From Methylobacter marinus A45 (lineage in GTDB: Bacteria; Pseudomonadota; Gammaproteobacteria; Methylococcales; Methylomonadaceae): a DNA stretch of 64,000 nt. Under the pieces are notes generated by a model that saw only the letters and a list, made by a program, of their open reading frames with translations, had not been told where the DNA came from and made no database searches. The position numbers were made by a program, and so were the translations under genes. Positions 29,134 to 37,583 of the stretch are shown here, piece after piece (position 1 is the first letter of the stretch; every line of letters begins with the position of its first letter). The stretch lies in the NCBI RefSeq assembly GCF_000383855.1, contig NZ_KB912877.1, forward strand, positions 3,797,804 through 3,861,803, written 5' to 3'.

Positions 29134-29493
29134 ATGAACCGGAAAAAAAACACTCATCTGATTATCAAGCTGTTGGCCATCGGCGCGTTGATCGCCGTTT
29201 TAAGCTATATTCTGCATCCAGGTCTGGGCCAGTTCAGCCTGACGATCAATGGCGAGCCGGTGGCCGATCCCCTGGCCCGTCTGGCCGCGATTCCGACCCT
29301 GCTGCTCATGCTGTTTTTTACCGTCCTGCTCGTGCTGCTGGTGCTTGTGGGCACCGGCATGATGCTGTTTCTGGGTATGTTGCTGTTTGTCGTGGCGGGT
29401 GTTTTCATCATGGCGCCTTATCTGTGGCCGGTACTGGTCATTATCTTCCTGGTTATCGTGCTCATGTCCCTGGGCCGTGATAAACAGGTCTGA
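29134..29493 (+). CDS. Small integral membrane protein of unknown function
   Basis: A 119-residue protein with three hydrophobic segments: about residues 8-25 (LIIKLLAIGALIAVLSYI), 50-80 (very Leu-rich) and 82-110. It has little else. I chose the ATG at 29134; a longer frame would run back into the palindromic repeat. Its 5' coding sequence (ATTATCAAGCTGTTGGCCAT) is partly copied in the tandem array upstream. It is 9 bp before mtfA, in the same direction. Confidence 0.7.
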   Translation: MNRKKNTHLIIKLLAIGALIAVLSYILHPGLGQFSLTINGEPVADPLARLAAIPTLLLMLFFTVLLVLLVLVGTGMMLFLGMLLFVVAGVFIMAPYLWPVLVIIFLVIVLMSLGRDKQV

Positions 29494-29502
29494 GTTCTGC
29501 CG

Positions 29503-30318
29503 ATGAATATTTTCAGGCGCGCATGGGTTCGGTATGTTCTGCGGCGCTATCTAATCGGTCATGATCTGTGGGAAAACGCAACCGACAGGCTACCTGTGCT
29601 GCGGGGACTGAGCTCCGTCGAAAAAGCGCATCTGCGCGAGCTGAGCACGTTATTTCTGCACGAAAAAAACATCATCGGCGCCCAGGGATTCGAGGTGACC
29701 GAGACCATGCGCGTGCAGGTGGCCGCAACGGCCTGCCTGCCGGTTCTGTATTTGGGAACAAGGCTGTTCTCGCCATGGCGCGAGGTGGTGATTTATGCCG
29801 GCGCTTTCCGGGTCAGTCGCGATGAAATCGATGGGATGGGCATCGTCCATCATCAGGACCGGGTGCTAAGCGGCGAGTCATGGGAACGCGGGCCGGTGAT
29901 TCTGTCCTGGCAGGATATCGAGCAGGACAACCGGGCAGGGTATCAGGGCCACAACGTCATTATCCATGAAATCGCGCACAAACTGGATATGCTGGACGGC
30001 AGCGCCAACGGCATGCCGCCGCTGCACGCGGCCATGCCCGTGCCGCCCTGGACCGATGCGTTCAGCAGGGCCTATGACGAGTTGAATCGTCGCCTTGAGC
30101 ATGATCACCCGGTTTGTGTCGATCCTTATGCGGCGATCAGCCCCGCCGAGTTTTTCGCCGTGTTCAGCGAATATTTCTTCTGCGCGCCCGACATTGTGCA
30201 GACGCATTTTTCCGATGTCTACCGGCAGCTTCGGCTTTACTACCGGCAGGACCCGCTGAGCCGGTTGCGCGCCGATGAAACGGCCGCGCAACCGATGCAA
30301 GAGGCTGCGGTTCGATGA
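29503..30318 (+). CDS. mtfA: MtfA-type zinc metallopeptidase (M90)
   Basis: A 271-residue M90 peptidase. The zinc motif HEIAHKLDMLDG lies near residue 157, and the third ligand is probably the Glu in SPAEFFAVFSEYFF near 215. E. coli MtfA is a cytosolic peptidase that binds the repressor Mlc and so affects glucose uptake. Here it starts 9 bp after the small membrane protein gene and overlaps trkH by ATGA, so it is coupled to potassium uptake genes, not sugar transport. The family is certain; the physiological target is open. Confidence 0.9.
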   Translation: MNIFRRAWVRYVLRRYLIGHDLWENATDRLPVLRGLSSVEKAHLRELSTLFLHEKNIIGAQGFEVTETMRVQVAATACLPVLYLGTRLFSPWREVVIYAGAFRVSRDEIDGMGIVHHQDRVLSGESWERGPVILSWQDIEQDNRAGYQGHNVIIHEIAHKLDMLDGSANGMPPLHAAMPVPPWTDAFSRAYDELNRRLEHDHPVCVDPYAAISPAEFFAVFSEYFFCAPDIVQTHFSDVYRQLRLYYRQDPLSRLRADETAAQPMQEAAVR

Positions 30319-31781
30319 ATGAACGCGCCTCGTTATTGATGTATGCCATCCGCGGCCCGGTCATTCTCAAATACGCGGCGCAACTGATACTGGTGCAGGC
30401 CGGTCTGGTGGCGGTGCCGGCCCTAGTGGCGCTGCTTTATCAGGAATACGGACTGTCATTGCGTTTCGCTATGGTCGCCGTTGCATTGGCCGCCCTGTCG
30501 CGGCCTTTCGTTCGTTGGCCGGCGCCGGCGCATATTCAGGTCAATGAAGCCCTGACGGTGACCGTGATTGCGTTTCTGGTGGGCGCCGTATCGCTGGTTT
30601 ATCCGTTCATGGGCGCGGGTTTGCCGTTTCTGGATGCCTTGTTTGAAGCGGTCTCCGGCATTACGACGACCGGCTTGACCACCTTGTCCGAGGTTGAAGA
30701 CAAGCCGAAAGGCTTTCTGTTTGCCCGCTCCTGGATGCAATGGTATGGCGGCCTGGGCTTCGTCGTGCTGGTCATTGCTCTGCTGATGGGGGTGCAGCCG
30801 GCCAATCGCCGCCTGCTCGGGCAAGAGCTTGAACGGGAAAACGCCATCATGGATATACATAGCCATGCCCGGCAGGTCACGCAGGTTTATCTGATTCTGA
30901 CTTTGATACCGATGGCGCTGCTTTATTTGATGGGCGTGGATGGCCTGACAGCGGTTGTTCATGTCCTGAGCGCCGTTTCAACCGGCGGTTTCTCCAATTT
31001 TAACGACAGCCTGGCCGGATTGAACTCATTGCCGGCCGGGTTTGTTGTATCTCTGGTTGTTGTATCAGGCGCTATATCGTTACCCTTGTATTACCGTTTT
31101 TATCGGCACGGTTTGAGCCGGTCAATGGAACTCGATGAAACCTTGGGGCTGATGGCGTGCCTGTTCTTTGCCGGGGTGACGCTGATGCTGAGCATGCACA
31201 TCAAGGAAGGCATGGATTGGGATATCGCCGCCTTGCAAGGGGCGATGCTTGCGATGTCGGCGCAGACGACGACGGGCTTTAGCAGCCTGGACATCACCCG
31301 GCTGGATGCCGTCGCCAAAGTCGTGATGATCGTTGCCATGGCTACCGGCGGGGCCGTGGGCTCGACCGCGGGCGGGCTTAAAATTCTACGCGTCCTGATC
31401 CTGTTGAAACTGATGCATTACGCGGTGCAAAAGCCGGCGATGCCGGACCACAGCGTGCTCAAGCCGCGTCTGGCCGGGAAAACCATTGCCGCGGAGGAAA
31501 TAAACGGCGTGCTGACCTTGCTGGGATGGGGGCTGGCGCTGATGGTCGGTTCCTGGCTGCCTTTTGTGGCGATGGGGTATCATCCATTGGATTCATTGTT
31601 TGAAGTGGTCTCGGCGCTTGCCACCACGGGGCTGTCGTCCGGCATCACGCGTGCCGATCTGCAGCCGGCGTTGAAACTGATACTGTGCTTTGATATGTTG
31701 GCGGGACGTCTTGAAATTGTCGCCTTGCTGGTGTTTTTATATCCGAAAACCTGGTTCGGAAGGAGAGTGAGGGAATTATGA
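30315..31781 (+). CDS. Trk-type potassium uptake channel subunit (TrkH/KtrB-like)
   Basis: A 488-residue membrane protein of the Trk/Ktr/HKT superfamily. Four pore loops with the expected Gly filter motifs are visible: SGITTTGLT near 115, VSTGGFSNF near 222, QTTTGFSSLD near 319 and LATTGLSSG near 437. Around them are about ten membrane helices. It imports potassium when paired with a nucleotide-binding TrkA-type protein, which is the next gene and overlaps by ATGA. The ATG also overlaps the mtfA stop. Confidence 0.9.
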   Translation: MNERASLLMYAIRGPVILKYAAQLILVQAGLVAVPALVALLYQEYGLSLRFAMVAVALAALSRPFVRWPAPAHIQVNEALTVTVIAFLVGAVSLVYPFMGAGLPFLDALFEAVSGITTTGLTTLSEVEDKPKGFLFARSWMQWYGGLGFVVLVIALLMGVQPANRRLLGQELERENAIMDIHSHARQVTQVYLILTLIPMALLYLMGVDGLTAVVHVLSAVSTGGFSNFNDSLAGLNSLPAGFVVSLVVVSGAISLPLYYRFYRHGLSRSMELDETLGLMACLFFAGVTLMLSMHIKEGMDWDIAALQGAMLAMSAQTTTGFSSLDITRLDAVAKVVMIVAMATGGAVGSTAGGLKILRVLILLKLMHYAVQKPAMPDHSVLKPRLAGKTIAAEEINGVLTLLGWGLALMVGSWLPFVAMGYHPLDSLFEVVSALATTGLSSGITRADLQPALKLILCFDMLAGRLEIVALLVFLYPKTWFGRRVREL

Positions 31782-32434
31782 GAGCCGTATTTCTGGGTGC
31801 CGGTTCTCTGGCGACCATGACAGCCAGAATCTTAATGAACAGAGGGCACGAAGTCATCATTATCGAGCAGGATAAAGACCGGATCGATGCGCTGACGGAC
31901 GAATTCGCCTGCGGTTTTATTCATGGCGACGGCAGCAAGCCCGCGATTTTAAGGGAAACAGATCCCAGGGACGTCAATTTCCTTTTCTGCCTGACAGGCA
32001 ACGATCAGATCAACATCATCGCCAGCCTGGTGGGACGCTCCCTGGGCTTCAAGCGCGTCATCACCAAAATCGAAGATCCCGAATTCGTGCATATTTGCGT
32101 GGAACTGGGTTTGACAGATACCATCGTTCCCGACCAGACCATCGGCCGTTACCTGGCCGACATGATCGAAGGGCAGGATTTGCTGGAGTTGAGCGCGATG
32201 ATCAAGGATGAGGCGCGGGTGTTCTCTTTCATCGTCCATCCGGCGATCGAGGACGCCATCGGCTCGCTGGAACTGCCCGACCAGTGCCGGATCATCTGCC
32301 TGTACCGGAATGGCAAATTCAAAATTCCCGAGGCGGACTTTGATTTCAAGGCCAACGACGAAGTCGTGGTGCTTACCCACAGCCGAAACCTGGGCTGGTT
32401 AAACGACCGGTTCGCCGCTCAGACGGAAGGATAG
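31778..32434 (+). CDS. TrkA/KtrA-type potassium channel regulatory subunit
   Basis: A 218-residue peripheral protein with one RCK module. The NAD-binding loop GAGSLA is at residues 7-12, with the acidic end of beta-2 in IIIEQD near 28 and GDGSKP near 50. The C-terminal TrkA_C subdomain spans about 140-210. It is half the size of E. coli TrkA (two modules), so it is more like KtrA or the single-module TrkA forms. It gates the adjacent pore protein in response to NAD(H) or ATP. The start overlaps trkH by ATGA. Confidence 0.9.
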   Translation: MRAVFLGAGSLATMTARILMNRGHEVIIIEQDKDRIDALTDEFACGFIHGDGSKPAILRETDPRDVNFLFCLTGNDQINIIASLVGRSLGFKRVITKIEDPEFVHICVELGLTDTIVPDQTIGRYLADMIEGQDLLELSAMIKDEARVFSFIVHPAIEDAIGSLELPDQCRIICLYRNGKFKIPEADFDFKANDEVVVLTHSRNLGWLNDRFAAQTEG

Positions 32435-32503
32435 GGCATCCGCCGGCATGCAAAAGCCGCGACGGCTGGGCTGTGGAATTCAATAATCATGAGGAGATGA
32501 ACA

Positions 32504-33079
32504 ATGACCGAAAAAATTGAAATCGAAATACGGGAGATGCAGCAGAGAATGCGGGAATTTCTCAGGCTGCATTGGAAATTCTTCCTGGCGGAGGGGGCAT
32601 TTTTCGTCATTCTCGGCATCGCGGCCATCATCGTACCGCAGATTTTTACCATCGCGATCGCTTTATTCATCGGCTGGCTGCTGCTGCTGGGCGGCATTGT
32701 TCAGATTGCCAGATCTGTGCGTTTCATATCGATGCCGGGCTTTAACCTGTGGATTTTTATCGGCATTCTCCAGGTGATCATCGGTTATTTTCTGGTCGCG
32801 CAACCGGCGAAAGGGGTACTGACCCTGACCATGCTGATGACGCTGTTTTTTGCCATGGAAGGCATCGCAAAGATTTCCCTGGCCTTCATGATGCGCCCGC
32901 TGGAACATTGGGGCTGGGTATTGTTCAGCGGCTTTACCGCCCTGATGCTGGCCATCGTCGTCTGGGCCGGCTGGCCCGGCACGGCCGCATGGGTGCTCGG
33001 CCTGCTGTTGGGCATCAACATGATCTTCCTCGGCGGCTCATTGGTCAAGCTCAGCCTGCATCATGGCAGAAACGCTTGA
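32504..33079 (+). CDS. HdeD-family membrane protein (DUF308)
   Basis: A 191-residue protein with six predicted membrane helices in the DUF308/HdeD pattern. It opens with a charged amphipathic stretch (EIEIREMQQRMREFL), then FFLAEGAFFVILGIAAIIVP, LFIGWLLLLGGIVQIARS and further helices to about residue 180. HdeD is part of the E. coli acid resistance island, but most family members have no tested function. A GAGGAGATGAACA box precedes the ATG. It is 69 bp after trkA, possibly in the same transcript. Confidence 0.85.
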   Translation: MTEKIEIEIREMQQRMREFLRLHWKFFLAEGAFFVILGIAAIIVPQIFTIAIALFIGWLLLLGGIVQIARSVRFISMPGFNLWIFIGILQVIIGYFLVAQPAKGVLTLTMLMTLFFAMEGIAKISLAFMMRPLEHWGWVLFSGFTALMLAIVVWAGWPGTAAWVLGLLLGINMIFLGGSLVKLSLHHGRNA

Positions 33080-33178
33080 GGCCTCGGCTTTGTTAACAAA
33101 TAAAAACACTTGCCGTGCATAGTTTATGTTGGATTTTAGCGGAAAATACTATAGAATGACCGACCAAGTTTCCTACAT

Positions 33179-33254
33179 GGGGTGTTAGCTCAGTTGGTAG
33201 AGCAGTGGACTCTTAATCCATGGGTCCAGGGTTCGAGTCCCTGACGCCCCACCA
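33179..33254 (+). tRNA. tRNA-Lys (anticodon CTT)
   Basis: A 76-nt cloverleaf with encoded CCA. The acceptor arm GGGGTGT pairs with ACGCCCC, the D-arm is GCTCAGTTGGTAGAGC, the anticodon loop is CTCTTAA (anticodon CTT at its centre), and the T-arm is CAGGGTTCGAGTCCCTG. Most positions match the standard bacterial tRNA-Lys. It sits about 200-270 bp left of the presumed prophage end and is intact. Confidence 0.96.
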
Positions 33255-33265
33255 TATAAATCAAA

Positions 33266-33294
33266 GGTTTAGGTGAAAATCTAGGCCTTTTTTT
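33266..33294 (+). terminator. Terminator of tRNA-Lys
   Basis: A 7-bp stem (GGTTTAG with CTAGGCC, two G-U pairs) with an 8-nt loop is followed by seven T. It starts 11 nt after the CCA end. Confidence 0.75.
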
Positions 33295-33453
33295 ATGCCT
33301 GAAATAAAAAATGTCGCAAAAATGTCGCACTAGCTCAAAATCTGCCGCACTTACTGCCGATTCAATAGACACAAAAAAGACCGGTAAAAACCAGCCTTGA
33401 TTGAATCTCTCGGATCCACGGCTTATTGAATTGTGATTTCCTGCTGTAGCGGC

Positions 33454-33492
33454 GCGCGATATTTGGCACAGATTTGCGCGATATTTGGCACA
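33454..33492. repeat. Two 17-bp direct repeats, 22-bp period (candidate prophage right end)
   Basis: GCGCGATATTTGGCACA occurs at 33454-33470 and again at 33476-33492. The 22-bp spacing is the size of MuA-type transposase sites, and arrays of such sites mark the ends of transposable phages. The location fits: the last host feature is the tRNA terminator at 33294 and phage genes follow. A TG dinucleotide expected at the very end occurs at 33431 and 33445. I cannot fix the exact end or the 5-bp target duplication without the other end. Confidence 0.4.
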
Positions 33493-33677
33493 AATCTTAC
33501 TTGCAAATAACGCAACTTAATTACTCATTCTGCAATACACTCCCCATAGATACCTCCGATTAAACACCAGCGTCTGACTTTACGCAGACTGATCCATTTT
33601 GATACCATCGAGCGGCTGCGTTTGCTATGGGATGGGCCCGGTTGCAATAGCGGCCTACCATTCAAAGGATCTGCAAC

Positions 33678-34172
33678 GTGATTAAAAAAACTGTTTTCAT
33701 GATGGCCGGGTTGTCGGCTGTCGGGTGCACGTCGGTGACGGTTCAGCCGCTTGATGCGGCTTATAACGTCAAGCATATTTGCATCACGGAAAACCCCAAA
33801 GTGATCGTTGACGAGCTGGTTCCGGTAATAGCCGAAGGACTATCGCGGCATCATATAGAGAGCACATTTATCCAGTCAACCGTTGATAACGCCATACGAA
33901 GTGGGGATGATCAGCGCTATGATCATTACTTCATGGGGGTAACACCCGCCCCTGACTCCTGCGATTATCGGTTAACCTATACGGCCCGCCAATCCTGGGA
34001 TTTTACGACTTATCTATGTACCGCCGACATTGAAATATCAGACAGGCGATCCGTGATTGCGAGAGCCAATTATCACCTGGTCGGCAATGGCGGTTTGTCT
34101 TTAATGAAGTGGCAAGGCGTAAAAACCAAAATCGATCCGGTTATGGATGAGCTGTTACAGTTCTACAGATAA
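33678..34172 (+). CDS. Lipoprotein (Sbal_3080-like), probable prophage cargo
   Basis: A 164-residue lipoprotein. The signal peptide ends in the lipobox LSAVGC (Cys about 17), followed by TSVTVQPLDAAYNVKH. The mature part (about 18-164) ends in GNGGLSLMKWQGVKTKIDPV, which I recall as characteristic of the Sbal_3080 lipoprotein family; the function of that family is unknown. It is on the plus strand, facing the late phage operon, with only 5 bp between the two stop codons. If the prophage ends near 33.44 kb, this is a cargo gene that could be expressed from the lysogen. Confidence 0.75.
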   Translation: MIKKTVFMMAGLSAVGCTSVTVQPLDAAYNVKHICITENPKVIVDELVPVIAEGLSRHHIESTFIQSTVDNAIRSGDDQRYDHYFMGVTPAPDSCDYRLTYTARQSWDFTTYLCTADIEISDRRSVIARANYHLVGNGGLSLMKWQGVKTKIDPVMDELLQFYR

Positions 34173-34177
34173 CCGGC

Positions 34178-36310
34178 TCACGCCCAACCAAACCCAATCA
34201 CATGCGTCTGGTGCGAGTTGATGCCGTCCCTGACCGCGAACAGCTCCACGCGCGGATCGGTTAATGTAAACAGCGCGAACGTGTGCGTAGTGCCGGTCAG
34301 TCCGGTGGCCTGCTCCTTGAGAGTTGCGCCGTCGTACAGGCTGACCGTATAGCTAACGCCAGACTCGGGGCCGATATTGCCTGCCGATTGCGGCACCAGC
34401 GAGGCCGTTTGCTGCAGCCGGTCGCGATGCGACCAGGTCACCGTGATGGCTCCAGACAACGCTGCTGCAGGGTAGGCGTCCCCGTTCAGTTTGACATTGC
34501 CGGGGGCATACGGTTTCTGGGCGCGCCCAGTCAACGAAACAGTTAGTTCAGCGGCGTCGGCCAGGTCGAGTTTGCCCAAGGGTGCGGTCGGCAATATCTT
34601 GGCATTGACGGTTTCGCCGCTGATCCGCTCCAGGGTTTCAAACGCCTGGTGATCGTCAATAAAGTACAGCCTGGCACCGGCGGCATGAGCGACCGGCACG
34701 GTATCCAACACGCCGCGATCGAGGCTGACCGTGCTGTTAACCAGGTCAATCGTGGTGACGGCCACCAACTCATCATCCAGCAACGCATAGCGGCCGACCG
34801 CCACCTGATCAAGATTGTAGCCGTTGGCGATGGCGATGGCGGCATTACTGACGGCCAAGCCCAACGCTGCCGTCACAGTAGCGGTCGGGCAGAATTGGCC
34901 GCTGCCGGCCGGGGCATAGGCCGCCGCTCCAACCCGCGTCTGCAGATCGAAGCCGAAAAAATCGGATTTAGGCTTGACCGCGCAGGCCGCCACGAACGCA
35001 AAGTTCGCCCCCAGCTGGGCATGGTCGGCCGCCGACAGATTGAACACCGAATCCCAATAGGTGGCCTCGTAAACGCGCTGATAGGTGGCAGCGACAGGCG
35101 CGCTCGGTGAATCGGCCCATAATGAATCGATCGGTGTGTAATACACCGAGGCCGGGAACGCGAACACATCCTCGACCGCCGTGATAATGATGGCGCTGTC
35201 GTTAATGGTGCCGAAATCGATATCGCCGATCCGGTAAACGACATCGGCTATCCCGTACTTATTCCAGCTGAACTTGAAGACATCGCCCTTGTTGAGCCCC
35301 CAGACCGTCCGGTTGCATTTGAGCCGGATCGCCGACAAGGGCGTCGACGACACGCGCAACTCGCGCTGCGCGACCTTTTGCGCCAGCGTCGCGTTCGATA
35401 TGCCTGGCATTTGCAATGTTTTGGAGATACGCCGGCCCTGGATTTGTTGATTGCCGATATCATGAACGATAACGGGTTTATCCTGATCGGTGCCCTCGTC
35501 ATGATAAATCAGCGCCACCTCATTGATGGTGTCCTCCCAGCCGGAGCGCTGGAACGATTCGAACGCGATGACGTTATTTTCGCTAATCGATAGCAGGTCA
35601 TTAACGCTGTAATCGTCCCTGACCAGCTTGATCTGAATCTTGCCGGTGGCGATATCGGTGCGGATCACGCCGTCGATCTGCACCAGCACCATATTGATGA
35701 GGTCGTCGATTGATTGCGCCTGCTCCCAGATCAACGAAAAGCCGTTGCCTTCATTATATAAGGTGTCGGCCGCCGCCATAAATGACGCCTCGTCGATCAA
35801 TGATGCCGCCAGGCCCATACCCCAGTTGCGATCAGTATACAGCTCGCGGATGCCATGGGCCGGGTTCATGTCGTCGCCGATCCGTGCCTTGGCCAGATAC
35901 CACATCGGTGCGCCCTGGCTGTCGATATTAGTGCGCTGGGCCTGGATGGCCATGGCCTTCATGTAGGGATTGTGCAGCGCGTAATAGAAGCTTTTGAACA
36001 GCAGCGTGCAGACGCCTCGAAACGCCGGGATAGACGCCTCGCCCAGCACGCCGGCCAGATAACTGTCCTGCGTTTGCGTGGCCTTGCCGGACAGGATAGA
36101 GACCTGGCCGGACACGCCGCCTTCCTTGGATTCGCCGCCGAACAGGCCGGGCTGGTCGATCGCGATCTCGGTATCCATGGCCGCGCCGCTCCAGGCCGTA
36201 CGATCCGCAAACACGATCCTGGTCACGGCATCGATCGGCCCGTGGCACAGCGCCGCCTGCCAGCCCAGATAGTAATAATATCCCGCAATGGTACTCGAGC
36301 CCTTGCTCAT
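34178..36310 (-). CDS. Phage tail tip / host-specificity protein
   Basis: A 710-residue protein, last of the late operon. I start it at the ATG at 36310, which overlaps the previous stop by ATGA; upstream codons in this frame are not protein-like. The N-terminal part (YYYYLGWQAALCHGPIDAVTRIVFADRTAWSG) and the section on derivatives of glutamate-rich beta domains resemble the large central tail-tip proteins of siphophages. The C-terminal 150 residues contain a fibronectin-III-like domain (AITVTWSHRDRLQQTA ... TFALFTLTDPRVELFAVRD). By position it lies at the distal tail, where receptor binding and wall penetration occur. Confidence 0.78.
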   Translation of the reverse strand: MSKGSSTIAGYYYYLGWQAALCHGPIDAVTRIVFADRTAWSGAAMDTEIAIDQPGLFGGESKEGGVSGQVSILSGKATQTQDSYLAGVLGEASIPAFRGVCTLLFKSFYYALHNPYMKAMAIQAQRTNIDSQGAPMWYLAKARIGDDMNPAHGIRELYTDRNWGMGLAASLIDEASFMAAADTLYNEGNGFSLIWEQAQSIDDLINMVLVQIDGVIRTDIATGKIQIKLVRDDYSVNDLLSISENNVIAFESFQRSGWEDTINEVALIYHDEGTDQDKPVIVHDIGNQQIQGRRISKTLQMPGISNATLAQKVAQRELRVSSTPLSAIRLKCNRTVWGLNKGDVFKFSWNKYGIADVVYRIGDIDFGTINDSAIIITAVEDVFAFPASVYYTPIDSLWADSPSAPVAATYQRVYEATYWDSVFNLSAADHAQLGANFAFVAACAVKPKSDFFGFDLQTRVGAAAYAPAGSGQFCPTATVTAALGLAVSNAAIAIANGYNLDQVAVGRYALLDDELVAVTTIDLVNSTVSLDRGVLDTVPVAHAAGARLYFIDDHQAFETLERISGETVNAKILPTAPLGKLDLADAAELTVSLTGRAQKPYAPGNVKLNGDAYPAAALSGAITVTWSHRDRLQQTASLVPQSAGNIGPESGVSYTVSLYDGATLKEQATGLTGTTHTFALFTLTDPRVELFAVRDGINSHQTHVIGFGWA

Positions 36311-36519
36311 TGCCCGCCCTCCTGCTGTCTGGCGAATTCGACGACCTGTTCGGCCTGGTAATCGCCGGTCGCCAGCAGAACCTCGGCCTCGATGCCGTGC
36401 TTGCAAAAATCATCCCAGTCCAGGCCGTAATGCTCGGCAAACGACCGCGCGCCGCGCGCACAATAGCCCGTACGGCCGCCCAGCGGCATTTGCCGCATGT
36501 GATGCAGATAAATGCGCAT
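36307..36519 (-). CDS. Small phage tail-region protein
   Basis: A 70-residue soluble protein beginning MRIYLHHMRQMPLGG and carrying a single domain ending EVVEFARQQ-like helices (DWDDFCKHGIEAEVLL). Its ATG overlaps the stop of the preceding 77-residue gene (TAATG) and its TGA overlaps the start of the tail-tip gene (ATGA). This linked order is typical of tail-tip modules. I do not know its exact role; assembly of the tail tip is the likely one. Confidence 0.7.
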   Translation of the reverse strand: MRIYLHHMRQMPLGGRTGYCARGARSFAEHYGLDWDDFCKHGIEAEVLLATGDYQAEQVVEFARQQEGGQ

Positions 36520-36752
36520 TATTTTTTCCCCTGACTGACCTTGTGCGGCCGGGTCGAGCGGTCGCCGTACCAGACGATATTTGCCGATTTGAAGGTGCGC
36601 TTGCCGAACAGCACCGGCACGAAGCGGCTTGGGTCGGCTTGCGGCACATTTTCCAGCGCCTGCGCCTCCGGCGCTTTCGGCTTCGGGGCCAGCAGTACCG
36701 ACAGCGCCATGGCAATCAATTGAATGATGATTAATACAACTTGAACCCACAT
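36519..36752 (-). CDS. Small phage tail-region membrane-segment protein
   Basis: A 77-residue protein with an N-terminal hydrophobic segment (VVLIIIQLIAMALSVLLA, residues 4-21) followed by a Pro/Lys-rich linker and a short domain (FVPVLFGKRTFKSANIVWYGD). It precedes the tail-tip gene, as in other siphophage modules where a similar hydrophobic-headed protein joins the tip complex. Function inferred from position only. Confidence 0.7.
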   Translation of the reverse strand: MWVQVVLIIIQLIAMALSVLLAPKPKAPEAQALENVPQADPSRFVPVLFGKRTFKSANIVWYGDRSTRPHKVSQGKK

Positions 36753-36764
36753 ATGGTCGCTCCT

Positions 36765-37583
36765 TTAGAACAGCATGGTGCCGCCGAACGGCGAGTTGGT
36801 CGGCATATAAGGGAAACCACCGTAATTGGGCAGATTATTGAACCGGCCGTCGCACATGGCCGGGCTATGGTCGCAGCCCGGATAAACCGAGATCGACACG
36901 CCAGCGGCCAGCGACTCGATCGGCGACAAGAGCGTGACCGTATCGCCGGCATGCGCGGTCATCATGCGCTTTTCGACCACGCCGCCAGCGGTGATAAATT
37001 CCAGCAGGCCGCCGACCCAGTAGCCGTCGTCCTGCCCGGCAAAGGCCGGGCACACCACGCTGTTGCCGGACACCGACTGCACCGTGCCGGCGACCTTATA
37101 CAACTCTTTAACGACATTGCAGGACAGCGGCGTCTGATCATACAAGGCGTGCGAACAGGGCGCCCCGAATGTGCGCCGCAGGCCCTGGGCCTTCTGCGCG
37201 GTCATGATCGACTCGCACAACAGATCGACGGCGGCGGATTTGAATTCGGCGTTCTTGACCCGGCCGATCCAAAGCACAACCGTTTCCGTATCGCTGCGGT
37301 GCTTGCCGTAGATCGTCACGGACGTGTTCTCGGCCGCCGGAAAGGCGATATACGTATGGGCCAGCGTGTTGTTGCGCGGCAGCGTGATCGTGACCGACTC
37401 GCTGCTCAGGCCGCCGCCGAAGCGGAGCTTCGAACGCTTGATCAAGCCGGCGTCGAAGGTCTGGCCGTTATAGCTCTGCGCCACATCCGACGAGGTATAA
37501 CGCCATGACTGGGCGCCGCGCTTGAATTCGTAGAACTCAACCGGGCTGCCCTTGATCAGTTTTTCAATTGCACTAAACGTCAT
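36765..37583 (-). CDS. Phage tail hub protein (BR0599/DUF2163-like)
   Basis: A 272-residue tail protein. The C-terminus has the conserved Cys-containing pattern CDHSPAMCDGRFNNLPNYGG with the closing PYMPTNSPF, the hallmark of the Phage_BR0599 domain. The N-terminal half is the DUF2163-type beta domain (WRYTSSDVAQSYNGQTF near 30; SVTITLPRNN near 64). In gene transfer agents and siphophages these proteins form the hub at the tail end. The start is the ATG at 37583; a GTG three codons upstream is possible. It overlaps the 830-residue gene by 11 bp. Confidence 0.82.
   Translation of the reverse strand: MTFSAIEKLIKGSPVEFYEFKRGAQSWRYTSSDVAQSYNGQTFDAGLIKRSKLRFGGGLSSESVTITLPRNNTLAHTYIAFPAAENTSVTIYGKHRSDTETVVLWIGRVKNAEFKSAAVDLLCESIMTAQKAQGLRRTFGAPCSHALYDQTPLSCNVVKELYKVAGTVQSVSGNSVVCPAFAGQDDGYWVGGLLEFITAGGVVEKRMMTAHAGDTVTLLSPIESLAAGVSISVYPGCDHSPAMCDGRFNNLPNYGGFPYMPTNSPFGGTMLF

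Noticed and set aside
33190-33372. Minus-strand frame across tRNA-Lys with a GRQGLEPWTHGL segment
   Set aside because: This is the well-known spurious translation of a tRNA region; the tRNA is complete.
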